A DNA stretch of 64,000 bases from Pseudomonas mosselii (GCF_005796105.1 NZ_VAUO01000004.1:1-64000); one strand, 5' to 3'; positions 43,760 to 54,060 are shown, numbered from the stretch's first letter. Program-made: numbers and translations. Notes: a model not told the origin generated them from the letters alone.

Positions 43760-45445
43760 TCAATCCTCGCGGTAGCGGCGCAGCTTGAGTTGCTTGCCGG
43801 CCACGCGGGTGTCCTTGAGCTTGGTCAGCAGACGCTCCAGGCCATCTTCCGGCAGCTCGATCAGACTGAAGCTGTCGCGTACCTGGATCCGGCCGATGGC
43901 ATCACGGGCCAGACCACCTTCGTTGAGGATCGCACCCAACAGGTTCTTGGCAGCGATACCGTCACGGGCACCCAGGGCAGTACGGCAACGCACACGACCT
44001 TCGGCCAGCGGCATCGGCGCACGGCGCTCGCGGTCACCCGCACTGCGCTCGCTACGCTCACCACGCTCGGCGCGCTCGCCGGTACGCTCACGCGGGGTGT
44101 AGGTCGGCACCAGCGGTTGCTCGCGCTCAACGCTGGCCAGATCCAGCGCCTGACCGTTGGTGGCCTTGCGCAGCAGGGCCGAAGCCAGTGCGCGGGCGCT
44201 GCAACCCAGGTCGGCGGTCAGACGGTCGAACAACTCGCCGTGGCTGGCCTCGGACTCGGCCACCAGCGGCGCCAGGCTCTTGGTCAGCTTCTTGATGCGT
44301 GCATCGAGCACCGCTTGCGGGTTAGGCAGACGGGCTTCGGCGACTTTCTGGCCAGTGACACGCTCGATCACCTGCAACATGCGGCGCTCACGCGGGGTGA
44401 CCAGCAGCAGCGCACGGCCATCGCGACCGGCACGGCCGGTACGGCCGATACGGTGAACGTAGGACTCTGGGTCGTACGGCATGTCGACGTTGAACACGTG
44501 GGTGATGCGCGGTACGTCCAGACCACGGGCAGCGACGTCGGTGGCGACGACGATGTCCAAGCGGCCATCCTTGAGCGAGTCGATCACGCGCTCACGCTGG
44601 TTCTGGGCGATATCGCCGTTCAGTGCAGCAGCCTTGTAGCCTTTGGCTTCCAGGGCGGCGGCCAGGTCCAGGGTGGCTTGCTTGGTCCGCACGAAGGCGA
44701 TCAACGCGTCGAACTCTTCGACTTCCAGCAGACGCAGTACAGCCGGGATCTTCTGGTCAGCGTGGACCATCAGGTGAGCCTGATCGATCGCGGTAACGGT
44801 CTGGGTCTTGCTCTGGATCTTGACGTGCTTGGGCTCGCGCAGGTGACGCTCGGCGATCGAACGGATCGACGACGGCAGGGTCGCGGAGAACAGCACGGTC
44901 TGGCGCGACTCAGGGATGGCATCGAAGATCACTTCGAGGTCGTCCATGAAGCCGAGCTTGAGCATCTCGTCCGCTTCGTCCAGTACCAGGTACTGCACGG
45001 TGGACAGGACTTTCTCGTCACGCCGCAGGTGGTCGCACAGACGGCCTGGGGTGGCGACAACAATTTGCGCGCCGTTGCGAATGGCACGCAGTTGTGGGCC
45101 CATCGGGGCACCACCGTAGACAGCCACTACGTTTACGCCCGGCATCTGCTTGGCGTAGGTTTCGAAAGCGGTGGCTACTTGTAGCGCCAACTCACGGGTT
45201 GGCGCCAGGATCAGGGCTTGCGGTTCGCGCTTGCTCACGTCGATCTTGTTGAGGATCGGCAGGGCGAAGGCAGCGGTCTTGCCGGTGCCAGTCTGCGCCT
45301 GGCCGATCATGTCGTGACCGGCGAGGATGATCGGGATCGACTGTTGCTGGATAGCCGACGGCTCTTCATAGCCGGTGGCCAGGACGGCAGCAACGATGTT
45401 CGGATTGAGTTCGAGAGCGGCGAATCCGCCGATTTCCTGGGTCAT
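43760..45445 (-). CDS. deaD: DEAD-box RNA helicase DeaD/CsdA
   Basis: 561 residues from MTQEIGGFAAL; AGAGG lies 7 bases upstream. Q motif SAIQQQSIP, motif I AQTGTGKT, Ia PTRELALQ, Ib TPGR, II DEAD, III SAT, IV FVRTKQA, V ATDVAARGLDV, VI HRIGRTGRAG. An Arg/Glu-rich linker precedes a DbpA-type RNA-binding domain (RIQVRDSFSLIELPEDGL). It unwinds structured RNA in ribosome assembly and mRNA decay, especially in the cold. A long upstream leader suggests post-transcriptional control. Confidence 0.95.
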   Translation of the reverse strand: MTQEIGGFAALELNPNIVAAVLATGYEEPSAIQQQSIPIILAGHDMIGQAQTGTGKTAAFALPILNKIDVSKREPQALILAPTRELALQVATAFETYAKQMPGVNVVAVYGGAPMGPQLRAIRNGAQIVVATPGRLCDHLRRDEKVLSTVQYLVLDEADEMLKLGFMDDLEVIFDAIPESRQTVLFSATLPSSIRSIAERHLREPKHVKIQSKTQTVTAIDQAHLMVHADQKIPAVLRLLEVEEFDALIAFVRTKQATLDLAAALEAKGYKAAALNGDIAQNQRERVIDSLKDGRLDIVVATDVAARGLDVPRITHVFNVDMPYDPESYVHRIGRTGRAGRDGRALLLVTPRERRMLQVIERVTGQKVAEARLPNPQAVLDARIKKLTKSLAPLVAESEASHGELFDRLTADLGCSARALASALLRKATNGQALDLASVEREQPLVPTYTPRERTGERAERGERSERSAGDRERRAPMPLAEGRVRCRTALGARDGIAAKNLLGAILNEGGLARDAIGRIQVRDSFSLIELPEDGLERLLTKLKDTRVAGKQLKLRRYRED

Positions 45446-45798
45446 GGGTCTGCCTCTAGGTGCATCCGCAAAGACCCATGCTCCAAAGCTGCACATGCCT
45501 TGAAAGACCAAACGGTCACCCAGGCAGCTTTGGCGGCGGGGATTTGCGAAAACGATTGAAATAAGAAACGTGTGAGAGGGTCCGCCTAGCGGACATGCAG
45601 CCGAAGCTGGATTCGGAGGATTTGCACCACCTGATTTTAGGGTCCGCTAAAAGACCGGCGCGTACTATATACGAATTCGCCTAAGACCGGGAGAAATATT
45701 TCAGCAGGAAAAGCCAGTATGCAGGACCGGCTGAAACGATTCCTTGTAGGAGCGTTGGGCTTGGGTGTTGCGCAGTCCTGTGGGAGCAGAGGCGGTTT
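45446..45798. other. Long leader and intergenic region upstream of deaD
   Basis: 353 bp. Reading leftward there is TATAGT (45664-45669) as a possible -10, then about 200 bases of leader before the deaD ATG, with a GTCCGC/GCGGAC inverted repeat at 45580-45594. Near 45745-45800 there is a degenerate REP-like sequence (TGTGGGAGCAG). No gene was found. Confidence 0.5.
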
Positions 45799-46554
45799 TC
45801 AGGTCGCCGGCCTCACCACATTGATCAAATACTCCAGCGAATACCCCAGGCGCGGCGCGAGTGCCCCTGCCCGCTCGCGCAGCCCATCAAGATCCAGCGT
45901 CTGCTCCAGGTCCGCCGGCACCAGCAAGATCACGTTGCCCTCCTTCACCGGCAGTTCCCAGTAATGCCGGTGGTACAACCCACGCAACAACGCCGCGCCC
46001 AGTGGCCGGCCATCATCGCCGGCCCATTGGTTGATCACCAACCAACCGCCAGGGTTGAGCTGCTTCTGGCAGTTTTCCAGGAACGTCCAGGCCAGGTGGG
46101 CAACGCCCGGCCCGTGATCGGTGTACAGGTCGACGAACAACAGGTCGGTCTTCTCGGCGCTGGGCAGCAGCTCGATGGCATCGCCGATGCGTACGTACAG
46201 CCTGGGGTCGTCATCCAACCCCATGTACTGCATGGCCAGGCGCGGCACATCCGGGCGCAGCTCGATGGCCTCGACGTCCTCCAGCGGCAGGAATTTCAGG
46301 CAGGCCTGGGTCAGGGTGCCGGCGCCAAGGCCTAGGAACAGCGCGCTTTCCGGTTGCGCGTGGCACAACGCGCCGACCAGCATGGCGCGGGTGTAGTCGT
46401 ATTCCAGCCAGCTGGGGTCGGCGGTAAAGGTGCAGCTTTGCTCGATGGCATCGCCGAACTCGAGGAAACGGTAATCCTCCACCTCGTACACACTGATGAC
46501 CCCGAAGGCGTCCTCCACCCGTGCCAGCAATCGCTCTTCCCTTTCCGCCGCCAT
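45799..46554 (-). CDS. Spermidine synthase-like methyltransferase-fold protein
   Basis: 251 residues from ATG 46554; a TTG at 46593 would extend it by 13 residues (ADNARFVQAVVG) and cannot be excluded. Motif I of the Rossmann fold is LFLGLGAGTLTQACLKFLP, followed by VEAIELRPDVPRLA, YVRIGDAIELLP and LLFVDLYTDHGPG. These match spermidine synthase-like proteins of unknown substrate rather than true SpeE, because polyamine-site residues are not evident. Divergent from the DAHP synthase gene. Confidence 0.82.
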   Translation of the reverse strand: MAAEREERLLARVEDAFGVISVYEVEDYRFLEFGDAIEQSCTFTADPSWLEYDYTRAMLVGALCHAQPESALFLGLGAGTLTQACLKFLPLEDVEAIELRPDVPRLAMQYMGLDDDPRLYVRIGDAIELLPSAEKTDLLFVDLYTDHGPGVAHLAWTFLENCQKQLNPGGWLVINQWAGDDGRPLGAALLRGLYHRHYWELPVKEGNVILLVPADLEQTLDLDGLRERAGALAPRLGYSLEYLINVVRPAT

Positions 46555-46670
46555 GCCAACCACCGCCTGCACAAAACGGGCATTGTCCGCCAATGCCAGT
46601 GGTGCAACAAGCCGCCCGGCGGCGTTACCATGACAGACACGCCTGAACCGACACCTATTAAGAGCCTGTG

Positions 46671-48017
46671 ATGACCCAACCCTGGAGCCCTGAAAGCTGG
46701 CGCGCCCTGCCGATCCAGCAACAACCCGTCTACCCCGACGCCGTGCATCTGGCCAAGGTCGAGCAGACCCTGGCCAGCTACCCGCCGCTGGTGTTCGCCG
46801 GCGAAGCCCGCGAGCTGCGCCGGCAGTTCGCCGAGGTCACCCAGGGCCGGGCGTTCCTGCTACAGGGCGGCGATTGCGCGGAAAGCTTCGCCGAGTTCTC
46901 CGCCGCGAAGATCCGCGACACCTTCAAAGTGCTGCTGCAAATGGCCATTGTCATGACCTTCGCCGCCGGCTGCCCGGTGGTGAAGGTGGGTCGCATGGCC
47001 GGACAGTTCGCCAAACCGCGCTCGGCGAATGACGAAACCATCGGCAACCTCACCCTGCCCGCCTACCGCGGCGACATCGTCAATGGCATCGGCTTCGACG
47101 CCGCCAGCCGCGTGCCGGATCCCGAACGCCTGCTACAGGCCTACCACCAGGCCACCGCCAGCCTCAACCTGCTGCGCGCCTTCGCCCAAGGCGGCTTTGC
47201 CGACTTGCACCAGGTCCACAAGTGGAACCTGGACTTCATCGCCAACTCGGCGCTGGCCGACAAGTACCATCAGTTGGCCGACCGCATTGACGAAACCTTG
47301 GCGTTCATGCGCGCCTGTGGCCTGGACACCGCGCCGCAGCTACGCGAAACCAGCTTCTTCACCGCCCACGAGGCGCTGCTGCTCAACTACGAAGAAGCGT
47401 TCGTGCGCCGCGACAGCCTGACCGGCGACTACTACGACTGCTCGGCGCATATGTTGTGGATCGGCGACCGCACCCGCCAACTCGATGGCGCCCACGTCGA
47501 GTTCCTGCGAGGGGTGCACAACCCCATCGGGGTCAAGGTCGGCCCAAGCATGAACCCTGAGGAGCTGATCCGCCTGATCGACGTGCTCAACCCGGACAAC
47601 GACCCAGGCCGCCTCAACCTGATCGTACGCATGGGCGCCGGCAAGGTCGGCGATCACCTCCCGGGGCTGATCCGCACGGTCGAACGCGAGGGTCGTCAGG
47701 TGCTGTGGAGTTCGGACCCCATGCACGGCAACACCATCAAGGCCAGCAGTGGCTACAAGACCCGCGACTTCGCGCAGATCCTCGACGAAGTGAAGCAATT
47801 CTTCCAGGTGCACCAGGCCGAGGGCAGCCACGCTGGTGGCATCCATATCGAAATGACCGGGCAGAATGTGACCGAGTGCATCGGTGGCGCGCGCCCGATC
47901 ACCGAGGATGCTCTGTCAGACCGCTACCACACCCACTGCGACCCGCGCATGAACGCCGACCAGTCACTGGAGCTGGCATTCCTGATCGCCGAAACGCTCA
48001 AGCAGGTACGCCGCTGA
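46671..48017 (+). CDS. Class II 3-deoxy-7-phosphoheptulonate (DAHP) synthase
   Basis: 448 residues from ATG 46671 (AAGAG 7 bases upstream). Plant/class II signature: [73 protein letters not shown] and [19 protein letters not shown]. It condenses PEP and erythrose-4-phosphate, the first step of aromatic biosynthesis. In Pseudomonas this type coexists with class I enzymes. The 3' end overlaps the convergent ycaQ-like gene by 20 bp. Confidence 0.95.
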   Translation: MTQPWSPESWRALPIQQQPVYPDAVHLAKVEQTLASYPPLVFAGEARELRRQFAEVTQGRAFLLQGGDCAESFAEFSAAKIRDTFKVLLQMAIVMTFAAGCPVVKVGRMAGQFAKPRSANDETIGNLTLPAYRGDIVNGIGFDAASRVPDPERLLQAYHQATASLNLLRAFAQGGFADLHQVHKWNLDFIANSALADKYHQLADRIDETLAFMRACGLDTAPQLRETSFFTAHEALLLNYEEAFVRRDSLTGDYYDCSAHMLWIGDRTRQLDGAHVEFLRGVHNPIGVKVGPSMNPEELIRLIDVLNPDNDPGRLNLIVRMGAGKVGDHLPGLIRTVEREGRQVLWSSDPMHGNTIKASSGYKTRDFAQILDEVKQFFQVHQAEGSHAGGIHIEMTGQNVTECIGGARPITEDALSDRYHTHCDPRMNADQSLELAFLIAETLKQVRR

Positions 48018-49218
48018 GCAACGCCTGACGCAGCCGGCTGCCCTCTTTACGCGGGCAGTCCAGGCGCAGCGTCGCCAGCCCCAGCCAGTTGGCCAGTTGC
48101 TGTAGCTGTTGCGCCAACGCCTGGTAGCCCGCCTCGTCCAGCCCCGGCGACTCCTCGTGAACCGCCTGCACGGCCAACTGCCCGGCTGCGCGTTCGGCAC
48201 GCAAGTCCACGCGCGCAGCGATGCGCTCGCGGTGCAGGAACGGCAGTACGTAGTAGCCATAAACCCGCTTGTGCGCCGGGGTATAGATCTCCAGACGATA
48301 GCGAAAATCGAACAGCCGCTCGGTGCGGCTACGCGCCCAGACCAACGAATCGAACGGCGACAACAGCGCGCTGGCCTCGATACGCCGGGGAATGCGCGGC
48401 ACCTCACGCACATAGGCCGGTTGCTTCCAGCCCTGCACCGTGCACGCTTGAATTCGCCCGTCGGCCAGCAGCGCCGCCAGCGCGGCCTTGCTCTGTTGGG
48501 GTGAGAGGCGGAAATAGTCACGCAGGTCGTGTTCGCTGGCCACCCCGAGCGCGCCGAGGGCATGCAGCAGCAAACCTTGCTGGGCTTGCGCCTCGGGCAA
48601 CGCCGGCTGGGCAAGGATGGCGGCCGGGATCACCCGTTCGGGCAAGTCATACAGGCGCTCGAAACCACGCCGCCCGTCGACCGTCACCTGGCCTGCGGCA
48701 AACAGCCATTCCAGCGCGTGCTTCTCGTCGCTCCAGTCCCACCAGGGCCCCGCACGCTGCTGACGAGTGGACAGGCTCCCTGCCCCCAACGGACCGCGCT
48801 CTTGCACCGCAGCCAACACCCGCTCAATGACCTCGCGCCGCTCACGGCCAAACACGGCCATGTGCCGATAGATACCAAGCCCTTGCGCCGCCGCATCCAT
48901 GCGCCAGCGCATCAGCGGGTATAGCTCCAGTGGCAGCAGCGAGGCTTCATGCCCCCAGTACTCGAACAGCCTGCGTTGGCGCCGCTTGCCCCAGGCCAGC
49001 TGATCGAGGCTGGCCTGTGGATAATTGCCCAGACGTGAGAACAGCGGCAGGTAGTGGGAACGCACCAGCGCATTGACCGAGTCAATCTGCACAACACCCA
49101 GCTGTTGCAAGGTGCGCTTGATGGTCGCCAAAGCAGGTGTGCGCTCAGGAGGTTTGCCAAAGCCCTGGGCCGACAAGGCCAGGCGACGGGCTTGGAGAAT
49201 GGACAACTCGAGGCTCAC
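47998..49218 (-). CDS. YcaQ-family crosslink-repair DNA glycosylase
   Basis: 406 residues from a GTG start with AGGAGG 7 bases upstream. The HTH_42/YcaQ winged-helix fold is shown by [20 protein letters not shown] (with the catalytic QxD), [51 protein letters not shown] and [12 protein letters not shown]. coli YcaQ unhooks interstrand crosslinks and bulky N7 adducts. Convergent with and overlapping the DAHP synthase gene. Confidence 0.9.
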   Translation of the reverse strand: MSLELSILQARRLALSAQGFGKPPERTPALATIKRTLQQLGVVQIDSVNALVRSHYLPLFSRLGNYPQASLDQLAWGKRRQRRLFEYWGHEASLLPLELYPLMRWRMDAAAQGLGIYRHMAVFGRERREVIERVLAAVQERGPLGAGSLSTRQQRAGPWWDWSDEKHALEWLFAAGQVTVDGRRGFERLYDLPERVIPAAILAQPALPEAQAQQGLLLHALGALGVASEHDLRDYFRLSPQQSKAALAALLADGRIQACTVQGWKQPAYVREVPRIPRRIEASALLSPFDSLVWARSRTERLFDFRYRLEIYTPAHKRVYGYYVLPFLHRERIAARVDLRAERAAGQLAVQAVHEESPGLDEAGYQALAQQLQQLANWLGLATLRLDCPRKEGSRLRQALLSGVPA

Positions 49219-49327
49219 GGCGCGCCCTCCTGGAACCGGTGCAGTGCCTGCACCTTAGCACGCTTAGGTAAACCCACGCGTGCAGGCGATGCGCACGCGC
49301 GATGCCGGTGAGTGAGTACCCGAGGCG

Positions 49328-50077
49328 CTAGAGCTCGAATCCGAGCATCACCGCGCACACCACCAGAAACGCACAAAACATCCCTCGCAGCACTTTCTCC
49401 GGCAACGCATGGGCCAGCCGCACGCCCCAGCTGATACTGAGCAAGCCGCCTGCCGCCAACGGAATACCGATAGACCAGTCGACACTGTGGTGCACCCCAT
49501 AGGTCAACAGGGTCACCAGGGTGCTGGGCGCAGCCAGCGCCAGCGACAAGCCTTGGGCCACCACCTGGGTAGCGCCGAACACACTGGTCAGAATCGGCGT
49601 GGCGACCACCGCTCCGCCTACCCCGAACAGCCCACCCATGGTCCCGGCGAAACTGCCCAGTACACCCAGCCACGGCCACCGGTAGCGCAGCTCATTGCTC
49701 GGCGGCGCCAGGCGCAGGAACATCCGCACCACGTTCCAGACCGCCAGCGCCACCAGGAAACCGACGAAGTACAAGCGCATCGAATGCGCATCGATCCCTA
49801 CCGCCCAGATCGACCCCAGCCACGCGAACAGGAAGCTGCACAGCGCCAGCGGCAGGGCATGGCGTAGTTCGATGCGGTTGCGCTGGTGGTAACGCCACAA
49901 CGCCAGCAACACGTTGGGCACGACCATCACCAGGGCGGTGCCCTGGGCCAACTGCTGATCCAGACCGAACAACACCCCCAGCGCCGGAATCGCGATCAAC
50001 CCACCGCCGATGCCGAACAACCCACCCACGGTGCCAAGCGCGGCGCCCAACACGATGTACAGCACCCACTCGATCAT
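49328..50077 (-). CDS. TSUP family (TauE/SafE) membrane transporter
   Basis: 249 residues from MIEWVLYIVLG; longer in-frame starts would precede the membrane domain with an unlike sequence. About eight TM helices in two related halves, each with a Gly-rich signature: GTVGGLFGIGGGLIAIPALG and GTMGGLFGVGGAVVATPILT. Members export sulfite, sulfoacetate or related anions; substrate not deducible. Divergent from a LysR gene 115 bp away that may control it. Confidence 0.9.
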   Translation of the reverse strand: MIEWVLYIVLGAALGTVGGLFGIGGGLIAIPALGVLFGLDQQLAQGTALVMVVPNVLLALWRYHQRNRIELRHALPLALCSFLFAWLGSIWAVGIDAHSMRLYFVGFLVALAVWNVVRMFLRLAPPSNELRYRWPWLGVLGSFAGTMGGLFGVGGAVVATPILTSVFGATQVVAQGLSLALAAPSTLVTLLTYGVHHSVDWSIGIPLAAGGLLSISWGVRLAHALPEKVLRGMFCAFLVVCAVMLGFEL

Positions 50078-50192
50078 CCGCGTCTCATCCCACTGCTTAA
50101 ACGATGCACGCATGCTACCCAGTCGTAGCTGGCGGGGAAACGCACAGCAGCGCACAATGGCTGTGCGCATAACGCACAAGCAGAGCCCGAAC

Positions 50193-51149
50193 ATGAGCCC
50201 CGACATCCTCACAGAACAACTCAGCCTGTTTCTCGATGTACTCGACACTGGCAGCTTTTCCGCCGCCGCCCGTCGTCACCCGCTGACTCCGTCGGCGGTG
50301 GCCCGGCGCATCGATAACCTCGAAGCCGCAGTCGGCAGCCGGTTGTTCGCCCGCAGTACCCATGCAGTGCGCCCCACCTCGGCCGGCAAGGCCTTCGCCG
50401 AACGCGCCCGGCGCATCATCGAGGAACTGCGCCTGGCCCGCGCCGAAGCCGTGTCGTTGAGTAACGCCCCCGAGGGGCTGATTCGTATCGACGCCCCCGC
50501 CGCATTCGGTCGTCGCCATCTGGCACCGGCCATCGCCGACTTCCTGGTGGCCTATCCGGGACTCGACGTGCAGTTGCGCCTGATCGACAGCTTCGTCGAC
50601 CTGCACGGCAGCCACCTGGGCGAGGTCGACCTGGTACTGCGCGCCGGCCCCTTGGCCGATACCCGGCTGGTGGCCACGCCGTTGGCCAATATGGTGCGCA
50701 TCGCCTGCGCCAGCCCGGCGTACCTGGCCAGTCGCGGCGTGCCGGCCTGTCCCAGCGAACTGCCCGAGCACGATGGCCTGGACTGGGACGGCTTGGCACC
50801 GCCCTTCGCCTGGCGCTTCACGGTAGGCGGCCAGGCCCGCCTGTACCGACCGGCGCGCATGCGCATGACCGCCAACAACGCCGAAACCCTGCTATTCGGC
50901 GCCCTCGCGGGCCTCGGGGTAGCGCACCTGCCGACCTGGCTGATCAGCGAGTACCTGCTGCGCGGCGAACTGATCCCGCTGTTCTGCGACAACGGCCTGC
51001 CAGCAGCGGAATCCACCGGCATCTATGCACTGCGTCTTGAACATGAAACGAACTCTCGCAGCCGCTTGCTGCTCGAATTCCTCAAGAGCCGTTTCAGCCC
51101 GGTGCCGCCATGGGACCTGGCCCTGCGCAGCGAGCTGCGCTGGCAATGA
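50193..51149 (+). CDS. LysR-family transcriptional regulator
   Basis: 318 residues from MSPDILTEQL. HTH at about 20-45 (GSFSAAARRHPLTPSAVARR, IDNLEAAVGSRLFARS), then the effector-binding periplasmic-binding-like domain (GLIRIDAPAAFGRRHLAPA). Resembles the CrgA/AaeR-like branch. Divergent from the TSUP transporter, its most likely target. Confidence 0.88.
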   Translation: MSPDILTEQLSLFLDVLDTGSFSAAARRHPLTPSAVARRIDNLEAAVGSRLFARSTHAVRPTSAGKAFAERARRIIEELRLARAEAVSLSNAPEGLIRIDAPAAFGRRHLAPAIADFLVAYPGLDVQLRLIDSFVDLHGSHLGEVDLVLRAGPLADTRLVATPLANMVRIACASPAYLASRGVPACPSELPEHDGLDWDGLAPPFAWRFTVGGQARLYRPARMRMTANNAETLLFGALAGLGVAHLPTWLISEYLLRGELIPLFCDNGLPAAESTGIYALRLEHETNSRSRLLLEFLKSRFSPVPPWDLALRSELRWQ

Positions 51150-51205
51150 GCACGTAAGCGCATTGGCGTGCTAGATTTTTCACCTGACCGAATTCAAGGA
51201 GCTGC

Positions 51206-51661
51206 ATGAACGCCACCTCCCAAGCCCCCTGCGATGAGCTGCTGCTGGACAACCAGGTCTGCTTCGCCCTGCACTCCACTTCGCTGCTGATGACCAAGGT
51301 CTACAAGCCCCTGTTGCAGGCCCTGGGCCTGACCTACCCGCAGTACCTGGCGATGCTGGTGCTGTGGGAACAGGACGGCCTGACCGTGGGCGATATCAGC
51401 CATCGACTGCTCACCGATCCCGGCTCGCTCACCCCACTGCTCAAGCGCCTGGAAAGCGAAGGCCTGCTCAAGCGCAGCCGCAGCCGCGAGGACGAGCGAG
51501 TGGTGCTGGTACAACTGACCGACAAAGGCCGCGACCTGCAGCAACAGGCCCAACAGGTGCCGCCGTGCATCCTCAAGGCCTCTGGGCACAGCGCCGAGCA
51601 GTTGCGCAAGCTACAAGCCGACCTCTTGAAACTGCGCACACATCTGCAAGAAAACCTCTGA
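51206..51661 (+). CDS. ohrR: Organic hydroperoxide-sensing MarR repressor OhrR
   Basis: 151 residues; AAGGAG precedes the ATG. Winged-helix MarR fold with the sensing Cys19 in NQVCFALHSTSLLMTKVYKP, a hallmark of OhrR, and DNA-binding helix LLTDPGSLTPLLKRLESEGL followed by the wing SRSREDERVVLVQLT. Oxidation of Cys19 releases DNA and induces ohr, which follows in the same direction after 130 bp. Confidence 0.93.
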   Translation: MNATSQAPCDELLLDNQVCFALHSTSLLMTKVYKPLLQALGLTYPQYLAMLVLWEQDGLTVGDISHRLLTDPGSLTPLLKRLESEGLLKRSRSREDERVVLVQLTDKGRDLQQQAQQVPPCILKASGHSAEQLRKLQADLLKLRTHLQENL

Positions 51662-51689
51662 GCACTATGCTGTGATGTGGCCGCTTGGA

Positions 51690-51745
51690 TGAATAGTCAA
51701 ATATTTATCTTGCGCACTAATTAATCGCGCGATAAATTAAATCCA
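51690..51745. promoter_or_regulatory. AT-rich promoter/operator region of ohr
   Basis: An AT-rich stretch between ohrR and ohr contains the perfect palindrome ATCGCGCGAT (51724-51733) within a larger interrupted repeat (TTTATC ... GATAAA). This is the expected place for OhrR binding; the exact operator is inferred. Confidence 0.5.
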
Positions 51746-51791
51746 TACCCACCTAGCGCCCCTGGCGCACAGCACACATGCGAGGCTCAAG

Positions 51792-52220
51792 ATGCAAAAG
51801 GTCACTCCGCTGTACATCGCAGAAGCCACCTCCACTGGCGGTCGCGACGGCAAATCACGCTCCAGCGACGGCAAGCTGGAAGTCAAGCTGAGCACCCCCA
51901 AAGAGCTGGGCGGCGCAGGCGGTGAAGGCACTAACCCCGAGCAGATGTTCGCCGCCGGCTACTCGGCCTGCTTCATCGGCGCGCTGAAGTTCGTCGCCGG
52001 CCAGGAGAAAAAAGCCCTGCCAGCCGACGCCTCGATCACCGCCAAAGTCGGTATCGGCCAGATTCCGGGCGGTTTCGGCCTGGATATCGACCTCGCCATC
52101 AACCTGCCGGGCCTGGCCCAGGCCGATGCCGAGGCGCTGGTGGAAAAGGCCCACAAGGTCTGCCCTTACTCCAACGCCACCCGCGGCAACGTGGATGTGC
52201 GACTGCACGTAACGGTGTGA
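51792..52220 (+). CDS. ohr: Organic hydroperoxide resistance protein Ohr
   Basis: 142 residues. Catalytic Cys60 in FAAGYSACFIGALKF and resolving Cys near 124 in KVCPYSNATRGNVDV; Arg in GGRDGKSRS. A lipoyl-dependent thiol peroxidase of the Ohr/OsmC family that removes organic hydroperoxides. GAGG precedes the ATG. Regulated by OhrR upstream; double terminator downstream. Confidence 0.96.
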   Translation: MQKVTPLYIAEATSTGGRDGKSRSSDGKLEVKLSTPKELGGAGGEGTNPEQMFAAGYSACFIGALKFVAGQEKKALPADASITAKVGIGQIPGGFGLDIDLAINLPGLAQADAEALVEKAHKVCPYSNATRGNVDVRLHVTV

Positions 52221-52222
52221 CA

Positions 52223-52254
52223 AAAAACGCCGACGCAAATGCGTCGGCGTTTTT
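52223..52254 (+). terminator. Rho-independent terminator of ohr
   Basis: AAAAACGCCGACGCA (52223-52237) pairs with 52240-52254, ending in five T. Confidence 0.9.
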
Positions 52255-52261
52255 GCATGCA

Positions 52262-52290
52262 CAAAAAAACCGGCCGAGGCCGGTTTTTTG
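52262..52290 (-). terminator. Rho-independent terminator of efp
   Basis: ACCGGCC and GGCCGGT arms flanked by seven A (52263-52269) and six T; leftward the A run reads as a T tract after efp. Confidence 0.85.
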
Positions 52291-52308
52291 TGCTCATCGC
52301 AAGAAGTC

Positions 52309-52878
52309 TTACTTCTTGGAACGGCCTTTGAAGCTGTTGTCGCGAGTGTCGATATCGATCCACTCGTCGATCTGGATGAAGTCGGCAACCGAGATCTCGG
52401 TACCGTTCTTCAGCTTGGCAGGCTTCATGACCTTACCGGAGGTGTCGCCACGGGCAGCGTTCTCGGTGTAGACAACCTGACGGCTGATGGTGGTCGGCAG
52501 CTCTACCGATACCAGGCGGCCTTCGAAGAACACGGCTTCGCAGACGTCTTCCATGCCTTCCTCGATGTACGGCAGAACGGCTTCGATGTCCTCGGCGTTC
52601 AGTTCGTACATGGTGTAGTCGGTGGTGTCCATGAAGGTGTATTCGTCACCGTTGATGAACGACAGGGTCGCTTCTTTGCGATCCAGGATCACGTCGTCCA
52701 GCTTGTCGTCTGCACCGTATACGGTTTCGGTCTTGTAGCCGGTCAGCAGGTTCTTCAGCTTGGTCTTCATGATCGCGCTGTTACGGCCCGACTTAGTGAA
52801 CTCAGCTTTCTGTACCAGCCACGGGTCGTTGTCGATACGCAGTACGGTACCGGGTTTCAGTTCTTTACCAGTTTTCAT
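52309..52878 (-). CDS. efp: Elongation factor P (Arg-type)
   Basis: 189 residues. KOW-like domain I with Arg32 at the loop tip ([11 protein letters not shown]), domain II ([17 protein letters not shown]) and domain III ([19 protein letters not shown]). EF-P binds stalled ribosomes and speeds Pro-Pro bond formation. Arg32 marks the EarP-rhamnosylated subtype, and earP is 48 bp upstream on the same strand. Confidence 0.98.
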   Translation of the reverse strand: MKTGKELKPGTVLRIDNDPWLVQKAEFTKSGRNSAIMKTKLKNLLTGYKTETVYGADDKLDDVILDRKEATLSFINGDEYTFMDTTDYTMYELNAEDIEAVLPYIEEGMEDVCEAVFFEGRLVSVELPTTISRQVVYTENAARGDTSGKVMKPAKLKNGTEISVADFIQIDEWIDIDTRDNSFKGRSKK

Positions 52879-52925
52879 TACGAAGTATCCGAATCTGGAT
52901 GGATTTATAAAAATCGAGGCCGCGT

Positions 52926-52954
52926 ATCATAGCGAATTTCGATAAAACTGTACC
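52926..52954 (-). promoter_or_regulatory. Possible efp promoter overlapping the 3' end of earP
   Basis: TATGAT (52926-52931 on the minus strand) is a good -10; the -35 17 bp away (GGTACA) is poor. It would let efp be expressed independently of earP. Confidence 0.35.
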
Positions 52955-54060
52955 AGCTTCGTGGCAAGGTCCGGCTGAGCGGCCTGAACGGCGCACCATT
53001 GGCGCGCGTGCAGGCACAGCTCCGGCCAGTGCGCCTGCAGGGCTCGCCAGGCCTCGCCCATGCCCTTGTGCGTATTCCACGCCTGCCACAACCCAGTCAG
53101 CGCCTGCCCGGCAGCGTCCGACAAACCACGCCGATAAAGCGCCAGGAACGCGTCGAGCTTTTCCAAGTGGGCGTTTTCTTGCTGCACATAGATATGCCAG
53201 AGCATCGGCGCCGCGGCCCATTGGGCGCGCACGAACGAGTCTTCGCCACGCACGGCATTGAAATCACAACTCCACAGCAGACGGTCATAGTCGTCCTGGC
53301 TAACGAACGGCAGCACCTGCACGCTCAGAGCGCCGCGCCGATGCACCGCGCCCACCGGCAAGTCTGCCTGCCCCAGCCACTGGCCAAGGTCGCCCAGGAT
53401 ACGCCCATGGGGCACCAGCAGATGCGTCGGATCAGGCGCCGCTGCCAGCACATCGAGCCATTCGCCCAGTTGCGGGTTTTCGTAGGCGAACAACGAGATC
53501 AGCCGTGCTGCGCCCTGCACCTGCACGCCCAGCCCCTGGAGGAACGCCGTGCGCGCCTCAGGACTCTGGCAAAAGGCTTCACGCCGCGCGAGCAACGACG
53601 CCTCGCGCAACAGCCCGCCGGTTTTTTCGCTAAAGCCCGGGAAGAAGAAGATCTTGCGCAGGCCGTTGGCTTGAGGCGATGGCAGCCCATGGCAACCCTC
53701 GACCCAGGCCTCGGCGCTGAGGTAATCGAGATTCAGCCAAAGCGGCGGCTTGGGTTGCGCGGCCATGGATTGCACCAGGCCTTCCGGCAGTTGGCAGGCG
53801 AACGCCCCGATCACTACATCGCCAGGCACCTCGTCCTGCCAGCACGCCGGCCAACGGCGCACATCGACGCCCTGTTGCCACTGCTGGTCGGCATCGTTGT
53901 CGGCTTCAGGACACAGGCGCGTGAACGCTTGCAACTCATCCACCCACAGGCGCACCGCCAGCCCGTGTTCGTCTGCCAACTGGCGCGCCAGGCGCCAGGT
54001 GACACCGATGTCACCATAGTTGTCGACGACCGTGCAGAAGATGTCCCAGGTGGTTCTCAT
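52927..54060 (-). CDS. earP: EF-P arginine rhamnosyltransferase EarP
   Basis: 377 residues, the length of P. putida EarP, from MRTTWDIFCTVVDNYGDIG. Catalytic Asp13 and Asp17 are in VVDNYGDIGVTWR; the conserved Glu lies in NAVRGEDSFVRAQW. GT-B fold (GT104). It transfers rhamnose from dTDP-L-rhamnose to Arg32 of EF-P. Same strand and directly upstream of efp. Loss usually impairs polyproline translation. Confidence 0.96.
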   Translation of the reverse strand: MRTTWDIFCTVVDNYGDIGVTWRLARQLADEHGLAVRLWVDELQAFTRLCPEADNDADQQWQQGVDVRRWPACWQDEVPGDVVIGAFACQLPEGLVQSMAAQPKPPLWLNLDYLSAEAWVEGCHGLPSPQANGLRKIFFFPGFSEKTGGLLREASLLARREAFCQSPEARTAFLQGLGVQVQGAARLISLFAYENPQLGEWLDVLAAAPDPTHLLVPHGRILGDLGQWLGQADLPVGAVHRRGALSVQVLPFVSQDDYDRLLWSCDFNAVRGEDSFVRAQWAAAPMLWHIYVQQENAHLEKLDAFLALYRRGLSDAAGQALTGLWQAWNTHKGMGEAWRALQAHWPELCLHARQWCAVQAAQPDLATKLVQFYRNSL

